From Cryobacterium zongtaii (lineage in GTDB: Bacteria > Actinomycetota > Actinomycetes > Actinomycetales > Microbacteriaceae): 64,000 nucleotides of DNA. The position numbers and the translations under genes were made by a program. The stretch's first letter is position 1. Each line of letters begins with the position of its first letter. Under the pieces are notes generated by a model. The model had not been told where the DNA came from and did no database searches. It saw only the letters and a list, made by a program, of their open reading frames with translations. Positions 1-10,643 of the stretch are shown here, piece after piece. Location: positions 1 to 64,000 of the forward strand of contig NZ_PPXD01000007.1 in NCBI RefSeq assembly GCF_002909375.1. The letters are read 5' to 3'.

Positions 1-1
1 C

Positions 2-289
2 CGAGACGGCGGCTGCATCATCCCCGGCTGCACCTGCCCACCGCAATGGACCGAAGTCCACCATGTGACACCGTGGCAAAACGGCGGCCCGACCAACGTG
101 AGCAACGGGGTGCTGCTGTGTTGGTATCACCACCACAACATCGACACCTCCGGATGGCACATCCGCATGGTCCTGGGCATGCCCGAAGTCAAAGCCCCAC
201 ACTGGATCGACCCCACCGCCACCTGGCGAAAACCACCCCAACACCGCGCCCACGACCCCAAAACCCGACGGCCACCCCACACTGAATGA
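2..289 (+). CDS. HNH endonuclease, DUF222/13E12-type, C-terminal part
   Basis: The reading frame is already open at the window edge, so only the last 95 residues are present. It carries a complete HNH-type nuclease core: a Cys pair in CIIPGCTCPP, the metal/catalytic histidines in EVHHVTPW, the NGGPTNVSNGVLLC segment and a final WYHHH. This pattern is typical of the DUF222 plus HNH proteins (13E12 repeat family) that occur in many copies in actinobacterial genomes and are suspected to be mobile or selfish. The tail is Pro/His/Arg-rich. The real start lies upstream of the window. Nuclease family assignment is secure from the motifs; biological role is unknown. Confidence 0.8.
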   Translation, partial: RDGGCIIPGCTCPPQWTEVHHVTPWQNGGPTNVSNGVLLCWYHHHNIDTSGWHIRMVLGMPEVKAPHWIDPTATWRKPPQHRAHDPKTRRPPHTE

Positions 290-415
290 CTGGGGCACCC
301 GGGCGGTGAGGACTGACTCTGCAGCCGACCCTGCCGCTGTCGCTGCCGCGACTTTGCCAGAATGGTGTCGGGCACGGTCCATCTGGGCGCCGGAACCTGG
401 ATCGAAGGAGTCAAC

Positions 416-1300
416 ATGTCGCAGGTAACAATGTCTGAGCCGGTCATTGCCGTTGTCGGCGCCGGGGCCGTGGGCGGCCTGCTCGCCGCGCTGCTGGACC
501 GCGCCGGCGTCGAGGTCGTTGCCGTCGCCAGACCGGAGACCGCTCGAGCGATCGCGGCGGAGGGACTCACCATCCACAGCCCGCACTTCGGCGACGGTGT
601 CTCGAGGATCACCGCGGTCACCGAGATACCCGACGGTGCCAACGTCATCCTCGCCACCAAGGCTTTCGCACTCCCCGCCGTGATCGGCTCGCTCGCTCAG
701 GCGCGGCCCGCTGAGGTGGTATCCCTGCTCAACGGCATCGAACACCTGGCGATCCTCCGCGACCACGCACCGGGAGCCCTCGTCGCCGGAGCCTCGGTGG
801 CGGTCGAATCGACGAGGCTCAGCCCCACCGTGATCGAGCATCGCAGCCCGTTCCTTCGGCTCACCGTTCCGGCCAACGCCGCCGACTCCGGCATCACCGC
901 GGCGTGGCGGAAGGCCGGACTCGACGTCACGGTGGCCGGCACCGACCAAGAGGTGCTCTGGGCCAAATTTCGCTTTCTGGCCCCGATGGCCTTGCTCACC
1001 TCGTACTGGCGGTTGCCCATCGGCGCCGCCCTCGAACGCGACGCCGCACTGACGACCGCGGTGCTGACCGACGTGGCTCGGGTCGCCAGCCGTGACGGCG
1101 TGCCCACGGACGCCGGGCAGCTGGCCACGGCCCTCGCCGCGTTGCCGGCGTCTATGCGCTCGTCGCTGCAGAACGACCTGGAGGCGGGGCAGCGAAGCGA
1201 GCTGGATGCCATCGGGGGAGCCCTCGCCCGCCGCGGTCGCAGTCTCGGTGCGGACACCGCCGCCGTGGATGGGCTGTTGGCGGACCTCACTGCGAGATGA
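416..1300 (+). CDS. Ketopantoate reductase family protein (ApbA/PanE)
   Basis: A 294-residue NADP-dependent oxidoreductase of the ketopantoate reductase family, which reduces 2-dehydropantoate to pantoate in pantothenate/CoA synthesis. The N-terminal Rossmann glycine motif GAGAVG is at residues 15-20, followed by the LLNGIEH segment where the family has its conserved Asn and by EVLWAKF around residue 180, matching the catalytic-Lys region. The start at ATG 416 is chosen because GAAGGAG lies 6 nt upstream; an upstream in-frame ATG at 362 has no ribosome-binding site. panB is about 50 kb away, so it is not in a pan operon. It could instead be a paralogue acting on another 2-oxo acid, so no symbol is given. 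Confidence 0.8.
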   Translation: MSQVTMSEPVIAVVGAGAVGGLLAALLDRAGVEVVAVARPETARAIAAEGLTIHSPHFGDGVSRITAVTEIPDGANVILATKAFALPAVIGSLAQARPAEVVSLLNGIEHLAILRDHAPGALVAGASVAVESTRLSPTVIEHRSPFLRLTVPANAADSGITAAWRKAGLDVTVAGTDQEVLWAKFRFLAPMALLTSYWRLPIGAALERDAALTTAVLTDVARVASRDGVPTDAGQLATALAALPASMRSSLQNDLEAGQRSELDAIGGALARRGRSLGADTAAVDGLLADLTAR

Positions 1301-1390
1301 CTTTCGGAACGGCTACATCGCTGGGATGACTTCCCGGGGACGCCGGGATGATCTGGTGGCCGGAACCCGGACGCGGCGCTGGGGGAGCCC

Positions 1391-1396
1391 TACGCT
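1391..1396 (+). promoter_or_regulatory. -10 hexamer TACGCT, leaderless start of the sensor kinase gene
   Basis: TACGCT is followed by exactly 6 nt and then ATG 1403, with no Shine-Dalgarno sequence. This places the predicted transcription start on the start codon. No good -35 hexamer is visible. Confidence 0.45.
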
Positions 1397-1402
1397 GTAA
1401 CC

Positions 1403-3346
1403 ATGCCGGTTCCAGGGTTTCTCACGCGTGCCGCCCCGCACCGCTGGGCACTTGAACCCGCGCTCGGTCTGGCTGTGGCCCTGGTGTGGGGGATCCCGGC
1501 CCTCTGGGCGGGCCAATCGGCGGCACTGCTGGCGGTCTGGATGTTCGCGATCGCGGTGGGCCTGTCCCGCTTCGCCCCTCTGCTGGGGCTGACCATCGGC
1601 GCTGTCGCGACACTGGCCGTGGTCACCGCCGGAACCGGCTACTTGAGCGGGCCGGGCGCCGTACCGCTGCTGCTCACCTCCGGCTGCCTGGCGGTCTGGG
1701 GCGCCGGACTCCACGGGCGGCGCTGGGTCAGGTTCGTCGGCCTGGCCGCGGGGCTCCTCCTCGGCATGCTCGTCACAGTCTTCCTCCTGCTGCCTCTGTC
1801 GATGCAGGGGGCGCAGGACCTGGACGGGACGCTCCGGTTCTTCGGCGACCTCGGATTTCGGCTCACCGGCGGTTTCCTGGCCGCCGTCGCTCTCGTAGGC
1901 GGCTGGGCGCTGGCGCTGGTGGTTCGGGGCCGGGCCGATCGCCGTGGCGCCGCAGGGCCGGTCGAGGCAGATGTCCTCACCCTGGAGACCTGGCTGATGC
2001 TGCCGCAGGGCGCACCGACGGGCACGGTGACAATGGGCGTCCCGATCCGAGGCCCCCTCAGCGCTCTGCTCGGTGACCGCACCGGCGGCCGGCTCGTCTT
2101 CCGCCCGGTCTCACGGCGCACCGTCACCGTCGACGTCGGAATCGCGGTCACCTTCTCCCTCTTCTGCCTCATCATCGATGCCGGCAATGGCATCGTGTCG
2201 TTCCTCGTGCTGGTCGGTTTCACGGCCGCCCTGGCCGTGCGCCGGCTGTCACCGGGCCTGGCCCTGACGATCGCCTGGGTTAGCGCCCTCGCCCAGATGC
2301 TGGCCGGGCTGCCGGTGCTGACCGGCAACTTCGCGGTGTTGGCCGTTCTGTACGCCACGGCGGCCTACGGCGACAGGATGCTGCGCTGGGTCGGCCTGGT
2401 TTCCGTGGGGATCGGCGCCGTGCTCGCCGCCGGCTATATCGCGGTTATCCAACAGGGCGCGCTCTCCATCGGCGAGGCACTCGCGCAAGGCAACGCGGCC
2501 GGCCTGGTCTGGTCCTTCGTGGCCACCCTGATCGCGAGCGTCGCGGTGCTCGGTCTCTCCTGGACCCTCGGACTACTCATGCGAACCTGGCAGACCGCCA
2601 GGGCGGGCCGGCTCAGCCAGCATCGAGCGGTGGAGGAACAGCGCGTCGCGCAGCGCAGCGTGGTCGTCGAGCAGGAACGCAACCGCATCGCCCGCGACAT
2701 GCACGACGTTGTCGCCCACTCCCTGGCCGTGGTCATCGCCCAGGCCGACGGGGCCCGGTACGCGCGTGCCGCGAACCCCGAGGCCGTCGACGAGGCGTTG
2801 ACTACCATCTCGACCACGGCCAGGGACGCGCTGGGCGACGTGCGCATCCTGCTCACCCGTCTGCGCCAGGACGCGGCCGACGGACCGCAACCCGTGCTCG
2901 CCGACCTCGACCGCCTGGTGGCGCAGATGCGGAGCACCGGGCTCGACATCGAGTGGACCACCACGGGCACACCCACCACCCTGGGCTCCGGCGCCCAGCT
3001 GGCCGTCTACCGCATCGTGCAGGAGGCCCTCACCAACGCCCTCCGGCACGGTGACGCTGGTCGGGCGGTATATTTGAGCCTCGCCTGGACGGACGGATGG
3101 GTTGCGGTGACGATAGACAACGCGGTGCGACCGAGCCCGGCCGCTGACGCATCCGGTGTACTCGGCCACGGACTACCCGGCATGCGCGAACGGGCGCTCC
3201 TCGCCGGCGGCTCGTTGACCGCGGAGCCCATCGGCGGCCGGTTCATCGTGGCCGCGCGCCTGCCGGCCATCACCACCAGTGCCCTGGTACGGCCCACCGT
3301 GCTGACCCCGGCCCCGCCCCGACCAACGGAGAACGCCCATGAGTGA
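1403..3346 (+). CDS. Membrane sensor histidine kinase, NarL/DesK type
   Basis: A 647-residue membrane kinase. Residues from about 15 to 395 hold many hydrophobic segments with a short hydrophilic region in the middle (about 180-240), so it is a polytopic membrane sensor. The cytoplasmic part has a HisKA_3 dimerisation motif RIARDMHDVVAHS with phospho-acceptor His434, an N-box VQEALTNALRHG and a glycine motif GLPGMRERA, i.e. an HPK7-type kinase. It overlaps the next gene, a NarL-type response regulator, by 8 bp, so the two form a pair. An ABC ATPase and FtsX-type permease lie just downstream, an arrangement common for cell-envelope stress or peptide-antibiotic sensing. The stimulus is unknown. 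Translation probably begins on a leaderless transcript. Confidence 0.88.
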   Translation: MPVPGFLTRAAPHRWALEPALGLAVALVWGIPALWAGQSAALLAVWMFAIAVGLSRFAPLLGLTIGAVATLAVVTAGTGYLSGPGAVPLLLTSGCLAVWGAGLHGRRWVRFVGLAAGLLLGMLVTVFLLLPLSMQGAQDLDGTLRFFGDLGFRLTGGFLAAVALVGGWALALVVRGRADRRGAAGPVEADVLTLETWLMLPQGAPTGTVTMGVPIRGPLSALLGDRTGGRLVFRPVSRRTVTVDVGIAVTFSLFCLIIDAGNGIVSFLVLVGFTAALAVRRLSPGLALTIAWVSALAQMLAGLPVLTGNFAVLAVLYATAAYGDRMLRWVGLVSVGIGAVLAAGYIAVIQQGALSIGEALAQGNAAGLVWSFVATLIASVAVLGLSWTLGLLMRTWQTARAGRLSQHRAVEEQRVAQRSVVVEQERNRIARDMHDVVAHSLAVVIAQADGARYARAANPEAVDEALTTISTTARDALGDVRILLTRLRQDAADGPQPVLADLDRLVAQMRSTGLDIEWTTTGTPTTLGSGAQLAVYRIVQEALTNALRHGDAGRAVYLSLAWTDGWVAVTIDNAVRPSPAADASGVLGHGLPGMRERALLAGGSLTAEPIGGRFIVAARLPAITTSALVRPTVLTPAPPRPTENAHE

Positions 3347-4028
3347 CGTCCACCCGGCGGATGCTCCGCGCATCCGGGTCGCCCTCGTCGACGACCAGGC
3401 CCTCTTCAGGGCCGGGATCCGCATGCTGGTCTCCTCCCAGGACGATCTGGAGTTCGTCGGAGAGGCCGGCAACGGCGCCGCCGGCGTCACCATGGCCGCC
3501 GCTGTCTTCCCCGACGTGATCCTGATGGACATCCGCATGCCCGTGATGGACGGCATCGACGCCACTGCGGCCATCATCGCCGCCGCCACCCTGGCCGGAA
3601 CGACCCCGCCGCGGATCATTGTGCTCACCACCTTCGAACTCGACGAGAGCGCCAGCCGGGCCATCCGCGGCGGGGCGAGCGGCTTCCTGCTCAAGGACGC
3701 CGATCCGGAGTTCCTGCTCGCCGCCATCCGCACCGTGCACGCCGGCAGCGCCGTCATCGCCGCCTCCGCCACCCGCGCGCTCTTTGCCCACTTCGACGCT
3801 CCGGCCCCGGAGCAGGAGGTGCCGGTGGCGTACACCACCCTGACCAGCCGGGAACGGGACATCTTCGCCCTCGCCGCCCTCGGCCTGAGCAACGCCGAGA
3901 TCGCCGCAGGTGAGTTCCTGAGCGAGGCCACCGTCAAGACCCACATCAGCCGCATCCTGGCCAAGCTCTCGCTGCGCGACAGGGTGCAGCTCGTGGTCTT
4001 CGCCTTTCAGCACCGCCTCACCCAGTAG
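3339..4028 (+). CDS. Response regulator, NarL/FixJ family
   Basis: A 229-residue response regulator. The receiver domain starts IRVALVDDQALFRAG and has the phospho-acceptor Asp64 in VILMDIRMPVMDG and the conserved Lys in FLLKDADPE. The C-terminal LuxR-type helix-turn-helix (about residues 168-215) contains LTSRERDIFALAALGLSNAEIA and TVKTHISRILAKL. It overlaps the kinase gene by 8 bp and is presumably phosphorylated by it. The likely targets are the downstream ABC transporter genes, but this is inference from position only. The 123 bp after it hold no other gene. Confidence 0.9.
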   Translation: MSDVHPADAPRIRVALVDDQALFRAGIRMLVSSQDDLEFVGEAGNGAAGVTMAAAVFPDVILMDIRMPVMDGIDATAAIIAAATLAGTTPPRIIVLTTFELDESASRAIRGGASGFLLKDADPEFLLAAIRTVHAGSAVIAASATRALFAHFDAPAPEQEVPVAYTTLTSRERDIFALAALGLSNAEIAAGEFLSEATVKTHISRILAKLSLRDRVQLVVFAFQHRLTQ

Positions 4029-4139
4029 CTCTGCTCCGCCCGGTAACCGCCCAGCGGATGACCCGGCACCGCCGGCACTCATCCGTCCGGCCCCGCTGAT
4101 TACACCCGGGGCCCGATGCGGCCGCTGGCACCGGATTCG

Positions 4140-4145
4140 TACCGT
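4140..4145 (+). promoter_or_regulatory. -10 hexamer TACCGT, leaderless start of the ABC ATPase gene
   Basis: TACCGT followed by 6 nt (GGAAAC) and ATG 4152. This favours ATG 4152 over the in-frame ATG 4116 and suggests the transporter pair has its own promoter, separate from the two-component genes. Confidence 0.4.
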
Positions 4146-4151
4146 GGAAAC

Positions 4152-4913
4152 ATGGAAAATTCACCGTCAGAACTCGGCCTCGCGGCCAGAGTCACCTCCC
4201 TGCGCAAGATCTACGGCTCCGCCACCACGTCGGTGACGGCCCTCGACGACGTGTCCATCGGCATCCGTCGGGGCCAGTTCACCGCCATCATGGGCCCGAG
4301 CGGCTCGGGCAAGTCCACCCTGATGCACATCATGGCGGGGTTGGACACGGCGAGCGCCGGCCAGGCCTGGCTCGGTGACACCGAGATCAGCGCCCTGGAT
4401 GACGCCGCACTGACGGTCCTCCGCCGGCGGCGGATCGGCTTCATCTTCCAGGCCTTCAACCTCGTACCCACGCTGGACGTGCGAGGCAACATCCTGCTGC
4501 CCTTCGCGCTGGACGGCCGGAAGCCGAGCACCACCGAGAACAACTGGATCGAGCAGCTCATCGACTCGCTCGGCCTGGCCGACAGGCTCACGCACCGGCC
4601 GCACGAGCTCTCCGGCGGACAGCAGCAGCGCGTCGCCATCGCCAGGGCCCTGGCCACCCGGCCTGAACTGGTGTTCGCCGACGAACCCACCGGCAACCTC
4701 GACTCACGGAGCGGTCGGGAGGTGCTGGCCCTACTCAAGGCGGCGAGCACCGGCTACGGCCAGAGCATCGCCATGGTCACCCACGACCCCATTGCGGCCA
4801 GCTTCGCCGACCGGATCCTCTTCCTCGCCGACGGCCGCCTGGTCGAAGACCGGGAACGGTCCTCGGCCGAAGACATCTCCCGCATCATGCTCGGCATGGA
4901 GCAGCGCGCATGA
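4152..4913 (+). CDS. ABC transporter ATP-binding protein, MacB/LolD-like
   Basis: A 253-residue ABC ATPase of the MacB/LolD/FtsE class that pairs with FtsX-like permeases. Walker A is GPSGSGKST, followed by the Q-loop in [12 protein letters not shown], the signature [15 protein letters not shown], Walker [14 protein letters not shown] and the switch His in MVTHD. All catalytic motifs are intact. The gene overlaps the following permease gene by 4 bp (ATGA), so the two are translationally coupled. With the kinase and regulator upstream, the most likely role is export of, or resistance to, an envelope-acting compound; the substrate cannot be read from the sequence. ATG 4116 would add 12 residues but lies upstream of the probable promoter. 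Confidence 0.9.
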   Translation: MENSPSELGLAARVTSLRKIYGSATTSVTALDDVSIGIRRGQFTAIMGPSGSGKSTLMHIMAGLDTASAGQAWLGDTEISALDDAALTVLRRRRIGFIFQAFNLVPTLDVRGNILLPFALDGRKPSTTENNWIEQLIDSLGLADRLTHRPHELSGGQQQRVAIARALATRPELVFADEPTGNLDSRSGREVLALLKAASTGYGQSIAMVTHDPIAASFADRILFLADGRLVEDRERSSAEDISRIMLGMEQRA

Positions 4914-6286
4914 GCGGCCGCGGTGCAAGCCTGCTCGTAGCCGGCCTCGCCTCGGCCTTCGGCGTGGTGCTGCTGCAGGTCACCAGCGTGCTCGCCACGG
5001 TGATCAGTGGTGACGACGTTTCCGACATCGGGGCGGTGCGCTCGGCACTGTCAATCGTGGCGGTCCTGTTCATCACCATCGCCGTGTACGTCAGTTCGAT
5101 CGTCACCACGAACACCGTCGCGACGATCATCGCCGGCCGCACCCGCACCATCGCCCTGATGCGCCTGATCGGCTCCAGCGCCCGTGATCAGCGCCGCGCG
5201 GTGGCCAAGGAAGGCCTTCTCGTCGGTGCCGTCGGCGCCGTCCTCGGCGCGGTCGTGGGAACGGTGCTTCTCAGCATCGGACTGTGGATAGCCGTGGCCG
5301 CCGGCACGCTGCCTGACCTGCGGTACAGCCTGATCGAGCCGCTCCTGGCGCTTCCCGTCCTCGTTGTGGTGCTCTCCACCTGGTGCGCGGCCTGGGTGGG
5401 CTCGCGCCGGGTGCTCTCGGTCAGTCCGATGCAGGCCGTCGGCGCCGCCCAGGAACGCTCGCTCGAGGAAACGGTCCGACGTCCGGCCCGCAACATCGTC
5501 GCCGTGCTGCTGATCGTGGCCGGGGTCCTGTTCCTCGCCGGCGGTGTCGTCGTGGGCCAGATCAGTGAGTACGGTGTCCTGCTGGGCCTGGTAGGCGGGC
5601 TGCTGTCCTTCAGCGGGCTCGTGCTGGGCTCGCACCTGATCATGCCGCCCGTCCTGGGCCTCGTGGGTCGTCTGCTGGGTTCGAACGCACCGTCCAGGCT
5701 CGCGGCCGCCAACGCGCAGCAGCATCCGGAGCGGAGCTCCAGGGCCACCATCGGCCTGGTCATCGGCGTGACGCTGATCACCATGTTCGCCGTCGCCGGG
5801 GCCACCTTCGAGAAGATGATGGCGCTGGCCATGGAGGACCCGTCGGTGCGCAGAGCGATCAGTGAGATGGTCGGCATCAGCCTGGCGGTGATCTCGGTGC
5901 TGGTGGGCTTCAGTGCCCTCATCGCGGCGGTGGGCATGGTGAACAACCTGGCCCTGAGCGTGCTCCAGCGGTCCAGGGAGATCGGGTTGCTGCGGGCGCT
6001 CGGCTTCACCGGCGGACAGGTGCGCAGGATGATCCTGACCGAGAGCCTGCAGATGACCGTGGCTGCGGTCGCCCTCGGGCTGGCCCTCGGCGTCGTCTAC
6101 GGCTGGGCTGCCGCGCAGTCGCTGTTCGGCACGGTGGCCAACATCGGGTTCGTCACACCGGCGGTGCCCTGGTTGCTCGTGGTGCTCAGCGTGACCGGGA
6201 CCGCCGTCCTGGCCGTCGCTGCGACCATCGTGCCCGCCCGGCGCGCGGTGTCCGTCGCCCCGGTGACCGCCCTGGCCGCCGGCTGA
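4910..6286 (+). CDS. ABC transporter permease, FtsX/MacB type
   Basis: A 458-residue membrane protein with two FtsX-like domains. Hydrophobic segments occur at the N-terminus (about 8-30 and 45-75), in the middle and at the C-terminus. Each half carries the family's coupling-type segment before a membrane helix: RTRTIALMRLIGSSARDQRR near residue 80 and SREIGLLRALGFTGGQVRR near residue 350. The gene begins on the ATGA overlap with the ATPase gene. The number of segments suggests two repeats of about four helices rather than a MacB-type protein with a large periplasmic domain, as expected for a Gram-positive antimicrobial-peptide exporter. Substrate unknown. Confidence 0.87.
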   Translation: MSGRGASLLVAGLASAFGVVLLQVTSVLATVISGDDVSDIGAVRSALSIVAVLFITIAVYVSSIVTTNTVATIIAGRTRTIALMRLIGSSARDQRRAVAKEGLLVGAVGAVLGAVVGTVLLSIGLWIAVAAGTLPDLRYSLIEPLLALPVLVVVLSTWCAAWVGSRRVLSVSPMQAVGAAQERSLEETVRRPARNIVAVLLIVAGVLFLAGGVVVGQISEYGVLLGLVGGLLSFSGLVLGSHLIMPPVLGLVGRLLGSNAPSRLAAANAQQHPERSSRATIGLVIGVTLITMFAVAGATFEKMMALAMEDPSVRRAISEMVGISLAVISVLVGFSALIAAVGMVNNLALSVLQRSREIGLLRALGFTGGQVRRMILTESLQMTVAAVALGLALGVVYGWAAAQSLFGTVANIGFVTPAVPWLLVVLSVTGTAVLAVAATIVPARRAVSVAPVTALAAG

Positions 6287-6319
6287 GCGGATGCTGAGGA
6301 ACTCTTCGGCAATCGGTGT

Positions 6320-6325
6320 TACCCT
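6320..6325 (+). promoter_or_regulatory. -10 hexamer TACCCT for the leuA leader transcript
   Basis: TACCCT is followed by 6 nt and then the GTG of a leucine-rich leader peptide at 6332, so the leader peptide itself would be translated from a leaderless mRNA. No clear -35 element. Confidence 0.4.
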
Positions 6326-6331
6326 CTTTGT

Positions 6332-6376
6332 GTGCTGTTCGGTCTGCTCCTCCTTAGCTGCCGCGACGAGTCCTAA
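6332..6376 (+). CDS. leuA leader peptide (Leu-rich attenuator peptide)
   Basis: A 14-codon open frame, GTG start, TAA stop, encoding MLFGLLLLSCRDES. Five of the 14 residues are leucine, with four consecutive Leu codons at 6344-6355. It lies 66 nt upstream of leuA on the same strand. Leucine leader peptides before leuA are established in actinobacteria, where ribosome stalling on Leu codons controls downstream expression. The peptide has no Shine-Dalgarno sequence but a well-placed -10 hexamer. Its last codons form the 5' arm of the hairpin at 6361-6398. Confidence 0.72.
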   Translation: MLFGLLLLSCRDES

Positions 6377-6398
6377 TCTGAGGCCTCACTCGTCGCGG
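6361..6398 (+). promoter_or_regulatory. leuA leader hairpin
   Basis: A perfect 10-bp inverted repeat: CCGCGACGAG at 6361-6370 and CTCGTCGCGG at 6389-6398, with an 18-nt loop. The 5' arm is inside the leader peptide frame. There is no U-tract, so it is not a simple intrinsic terminator. In addition CTCCTC in the Leu codons (6347-6352) is complementary to GAGGAG in the leuA ribosome-binding site (6427-6432). A ribosome stalled at the Leu codons would block that pairing, which suggests translational control. This mechanism is inference. Confidence 0.6.
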
Positions 6399-6439
6399 AG
6401 TTTGTCGTCGGCTGACCACCACTCGCGAGGAGAGATTAG

Positions 6440-8209
<1,770 letters not shown>

Positions 8210-8220
8210 CCTGCACGTGA

Positions 8221-8258
8221 ATGGCCCCGGCTGCGACTCTCGTCGCGGCCGGGGCCAT
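8221..8258 (+). terminator. Hairpin after leuA
   Basis: ATGGCCCCGGC (8221-8231) pairs with GCCGGGGCCAT (8248-8258); an inner GCGAC/GTCGC pairing extends the stem. There is no T-run. It lies between the convergent leuA and the hypothetical gene at 8288 and probably ends transcription from both sides. Confidence 0.6.
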
Positions 8259-8287
8259 CCTGCGTATTGCGCCGTCCTGTGTACGGC

Positions 8288-8995
8288 TCAGACCCGCATG
8301 GCCCGTCGGGCCTGGCTGGGTGTGAGCGGCTGAGGAACCGGCACTGGTTCGCCGTCCGGCTTGCCCAGCACCGCCGTGCAGTCATCGATCGCCTGGGCCA
8401 ACAGTGCGTAGAGACGCTCATCGGTGTCGGGAATGCACGCCTCGGCGATGCCCTGCACCGTGATGCGGATGATCGACTCCGCGGTGCGGTCGGTGAACCG
8501 GGTACGAGACCACGACCCGACCGAACCCATGAACTCGCGCGCCCAGCGTTCGGTTTGCGGCGCCTTGTCGAATGCCGCACGTACCTGCTCTGACACATCG
8601 ATCGGGGTTCCCTCCGACGACCGCGCCAGGTGACGCTGACAGTTGAGGATGCCCACGGCCAGGGCCCGCTGGTGATCGGCGCTGACCACCGGCAGACCGG
8701 CCGTCGCGGCCCGCAGGGCCACGACAAGACGGACCCGCTGGTCGTCGCCGCGCAGTCCGATCACGGACGGGATCAGCATCATCAGGCGGGATCTGGCGTC
8801 ATCGGAGGTGCAGTCGTTGACCATGCGTGCCAGCGAGGCCAAGACCGGATGTGTGCACGCTGGATGGTCGCTCCACGCCTCACCGGACAGGTGCGACGCG
8901 AATTCCATGAAGCACGCTCCGCTGCGTGGGGACTTGTGTTTGCCCCGGGAAAGGACAGGCAACAGCTCGGGCGCAGTGCCCTCGTATCGTTTCAT
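8288..8995 (-). CDS. Conserved hypothetical protein (235 aa)
   Basis: I do not recognise a domain. The start at 8995 is chosen because AGGGAGG stands just upstream (minus strand); an in-frame start 11 codons further out has none. The protein is soluble in appearance, with no signal peptide or membrane segment. It has Cys residues scattered through the N-terminal third (SGACFMEF, HPACTHP, NDCTSDD), an Arg-rich central helix-like region and a C-terminal Ser/Gln/Ala/Arg tail. Codon use matches the neighbours, so it is a real gene and not a shadow. It is downstream of, and in the same direction as, the TRIC-like gene with a 111-bp gap. Confidence 0.65.
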   Translation of the reverse strand: MKRYEGTAPELLPVLSRGKHKSPRSGACFMEFASHLSGEAWSDHPACTHPVLASLARMVNDCTSDDARSRLMMLIPSVIGLRGDDQRVRLVVALRAATAGLPVVSADHQRALAVGILNCQRHLARSSEGTPIDVSEQVRAAFDKAPQTERWAREFMGSVGSWSRTRFTDRTAESIIRITVQGIAEACIPDTDERLYALLAQAIDDCTAVLGKPDGEPVPVPQPLTPSQARRAMRV

Positions 8996-9106
8996 GGAGT
9001 ACCTCCCTGCGACGTGGTTGTGCCTCAATACTGACCCCAGATTGGGGGAAAGGCGAGGCCAAAACCGGTCCGGATGACAAATGCTCAGAAAACGCTCCGG
9101 AACGCG

Positions 9107-9844
9107 TCAGCGGTCAGCCGTGACGGTGGGCTCGGGGTGCGCCTGGGTGCGGCGCCGTGGCCAGAACCGCAACGGCTGGATCGAACCCCGCCGGCGCCAG
9201 TGCGGCCAGCTGCCGATGGCCCGTTGCTGCGGCAGGGTCCAGCCGAATCGGGCTGCGAGGACCCGGATGACCGTGGTCGTGACCACGCAGATCATTGCCG
9301 CCGCGGTGATCGGCACCTCGAGCACCACAAGAGTGACCAGGAGCCCGCAGCCCATCAGAGCGGCGACGGCGTACAGCGAGCCGACGTGCATCACGGCGAT
9401 GGGCACGTTCAGCATCATGTCTCGCAGCACGGACCCGCCCACAGCGGAGACCACCCCGACGAACAGGGCGGGAATCTCCGGCAGGCCGGCGGCGAGCGCC
9501 TTGGTGGTGCCGATCACGCCGAACAGGCCGATGGTCACGGCGTCCAGGGTGATGATCAGCGGGCCGAGCCGGTTGAACAGGCTCTGCAACAGCATGCCCA
9601 GCAGCGCGAACACCGCCGCGACGGGCAGGTACCAGTTGCTCAGCAGCGCGGCCGGCACCCCGCCGAGCAGGATGTCGCGCAGCAGGCCGCCGCCCAGGCC
9701 CACCGTGATGCCGATGATCGAGATGCCCAGCAGATCCATCCGGCGGTCGGTGAACCGGCCCGCGAACATCGCCCCCTGGATCGCGCCGATGGCGACGGCG
9801 ACGAGGTCGATCCAGAGCGGAATGGCGAAGAGGGGAGTGGGCAC
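9107..9844 (-). CDS. TRIC/UPF0126 family membrane protein
   Basis: A 245-residue integral membrane protein of the trimeric intracellular cation channel-like UPF0126 (YicG) family. It shows the internal duplication of that family: [16 protein letters not shown] in the first half and [14 protein letters not shown] in the second, each on the edge of a hydrophobic segment. About seven membrane segments are visible, followed by a basic tail (SWPHWRRRG onward). GTG 9844 is preceded by TAGATA and a 6-nt gap on the minus strand; the in-frame TTG at 9850 is the alternative start. No Shine-Dalgarno sequence is seen. It diverges from recO. The transported ion is inferred to be K+ from homologues only. 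Confidence 0.85.
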   Translation of the reverse strand: MPTPLFAIPLWIDLVAVAIGAIQGAMFAGRFTDRRMDLLGISIIGITVGLGGGLLRDILLGGVPAALLSNWYLPVAAVFALLGMLLQSLFNRLGPLIITLDAVTIGLFGVIGTTKALAAGLPEIPALFVGVVSAVGGSVLRDMMLNVPIAVMHVGSLYAVAALMGCGLLVTLVVLEVPITAAAMICVVTTTVIRVLAARFGWTLPQQRAIGSWPHWRRRGSIQPLRFWPRRRTQAHPEPTVTADR

Positions 9845-9920
9845 CGTCAATATCTACCACGGCCCGCATGACCTCCGGCGCGGGCGTCGGCATCCGTCCG
9901 CCGGAGTGGGAGAATTGACC

Positions 9921-10643
9921 GTGCCCGTTTACCGTGATGAAGCCGTCGTGCTGCGTACCCACAAGCTGGGCGAAGCCGACCGCATCATCACCCTGCTCAC
10001 CCGCCAGCACGGCAAGGTGCGTGCTGTCGCCAAGGGCGTGCGCCGTACGGCGTCGAAATTCGGTGCCAGGCTCGAGCCGTTCATGGTCGTCGACGTGCAG
10101 CTCTATATCGGTCGCAGCCTCGACATTGTCAACCAGGCCGAATCGATCGGCTCGTATGGGGCCGTCATCACCGCCGATTACGGCAGCTACACCGCCGCGA
10201 GCGCCATGGTCGAAACCGCGGATAAGCTCACCGAATCCGAGGGATCGCTGCAGCAATACCTGCTTCTGGTGGGGGCGCTGCGGTCTTTGTCCAGGCACGA
10301 GCACGGCTCCGGCGCCACCCTCAACTCCTACCTGCTCCGGTCACTGTCCATGGCCGGCTGGGCGCCCAGCTTCCACGACTGCGCCCGCTGCGGCGCGCCG
10401 GGCCCGCATTCGGCTTTCGTGGCGCAGGTCGGCGGCATCGTCTGCGACAACTGCGCCGCCCCGGGTTCGCCCCGCCTCGACCCCGACACCATCGCCCTGC
10501 TCAGCGCCCTGCTCACCGGAGACTGGGCCTTCACAGCCGATGCCTCTGACACCACCCACGCCCAGGCCACCGGGGTCGTCGCCGCATACACGCAGTGGCA
10601 CCTCGGCCGCGGCCTCCGATCACTGGAGCACGTGCGCCCATGA
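9921..10643 (+). CDS. recO: DNA repair protein RecO
   Basis: A 240-residue RecO, the mediator that loads RecA onto gapped DNA in the RecFOR pathway. The N-terminal OB-fold opens with the characteristic [23 protein letters not shown], and a C-terminal zinc site is formed by CARCG (about 154-158) and CDNC (about 175-178). The open frame continues far upstream, but that part is the reverse of the TRIC-like gene. GTG 9921 follows GTGGGAG and gives the usual family start. It is the first gene of an operon that overlaps uppS by 4 bp. Confidence 0.93.
   Translation: MPVYRDEAVVLRTHKLGEADRIITLLTRQHGKVRAVAKGVRRTASKFGARLEPFMVVDVQLYIGRSLDIVNQAESIGSYGAVITADYGSYTAASAMVETADKLTESEGSLQQYLLLVGALRSLSRHEHGSGATLNSYLLRSLSMAGWAPSFHDCARCGAPGPHSAFVAQVGGIVCDNCAAPGSPRLDPDTIALLSALLTGDWAFTADASDTTHAQATGVVAAYTQWHLGRGLRSLEHVRP

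Noticed and set aside
362..415. Upstream ATG start for the ketopantoate reductase-like gene
   Set aside because: No ribosome-binding site or -10 hexamer, and the extra residues precede the normal beta1 strand; ATG 416 has a strong site.
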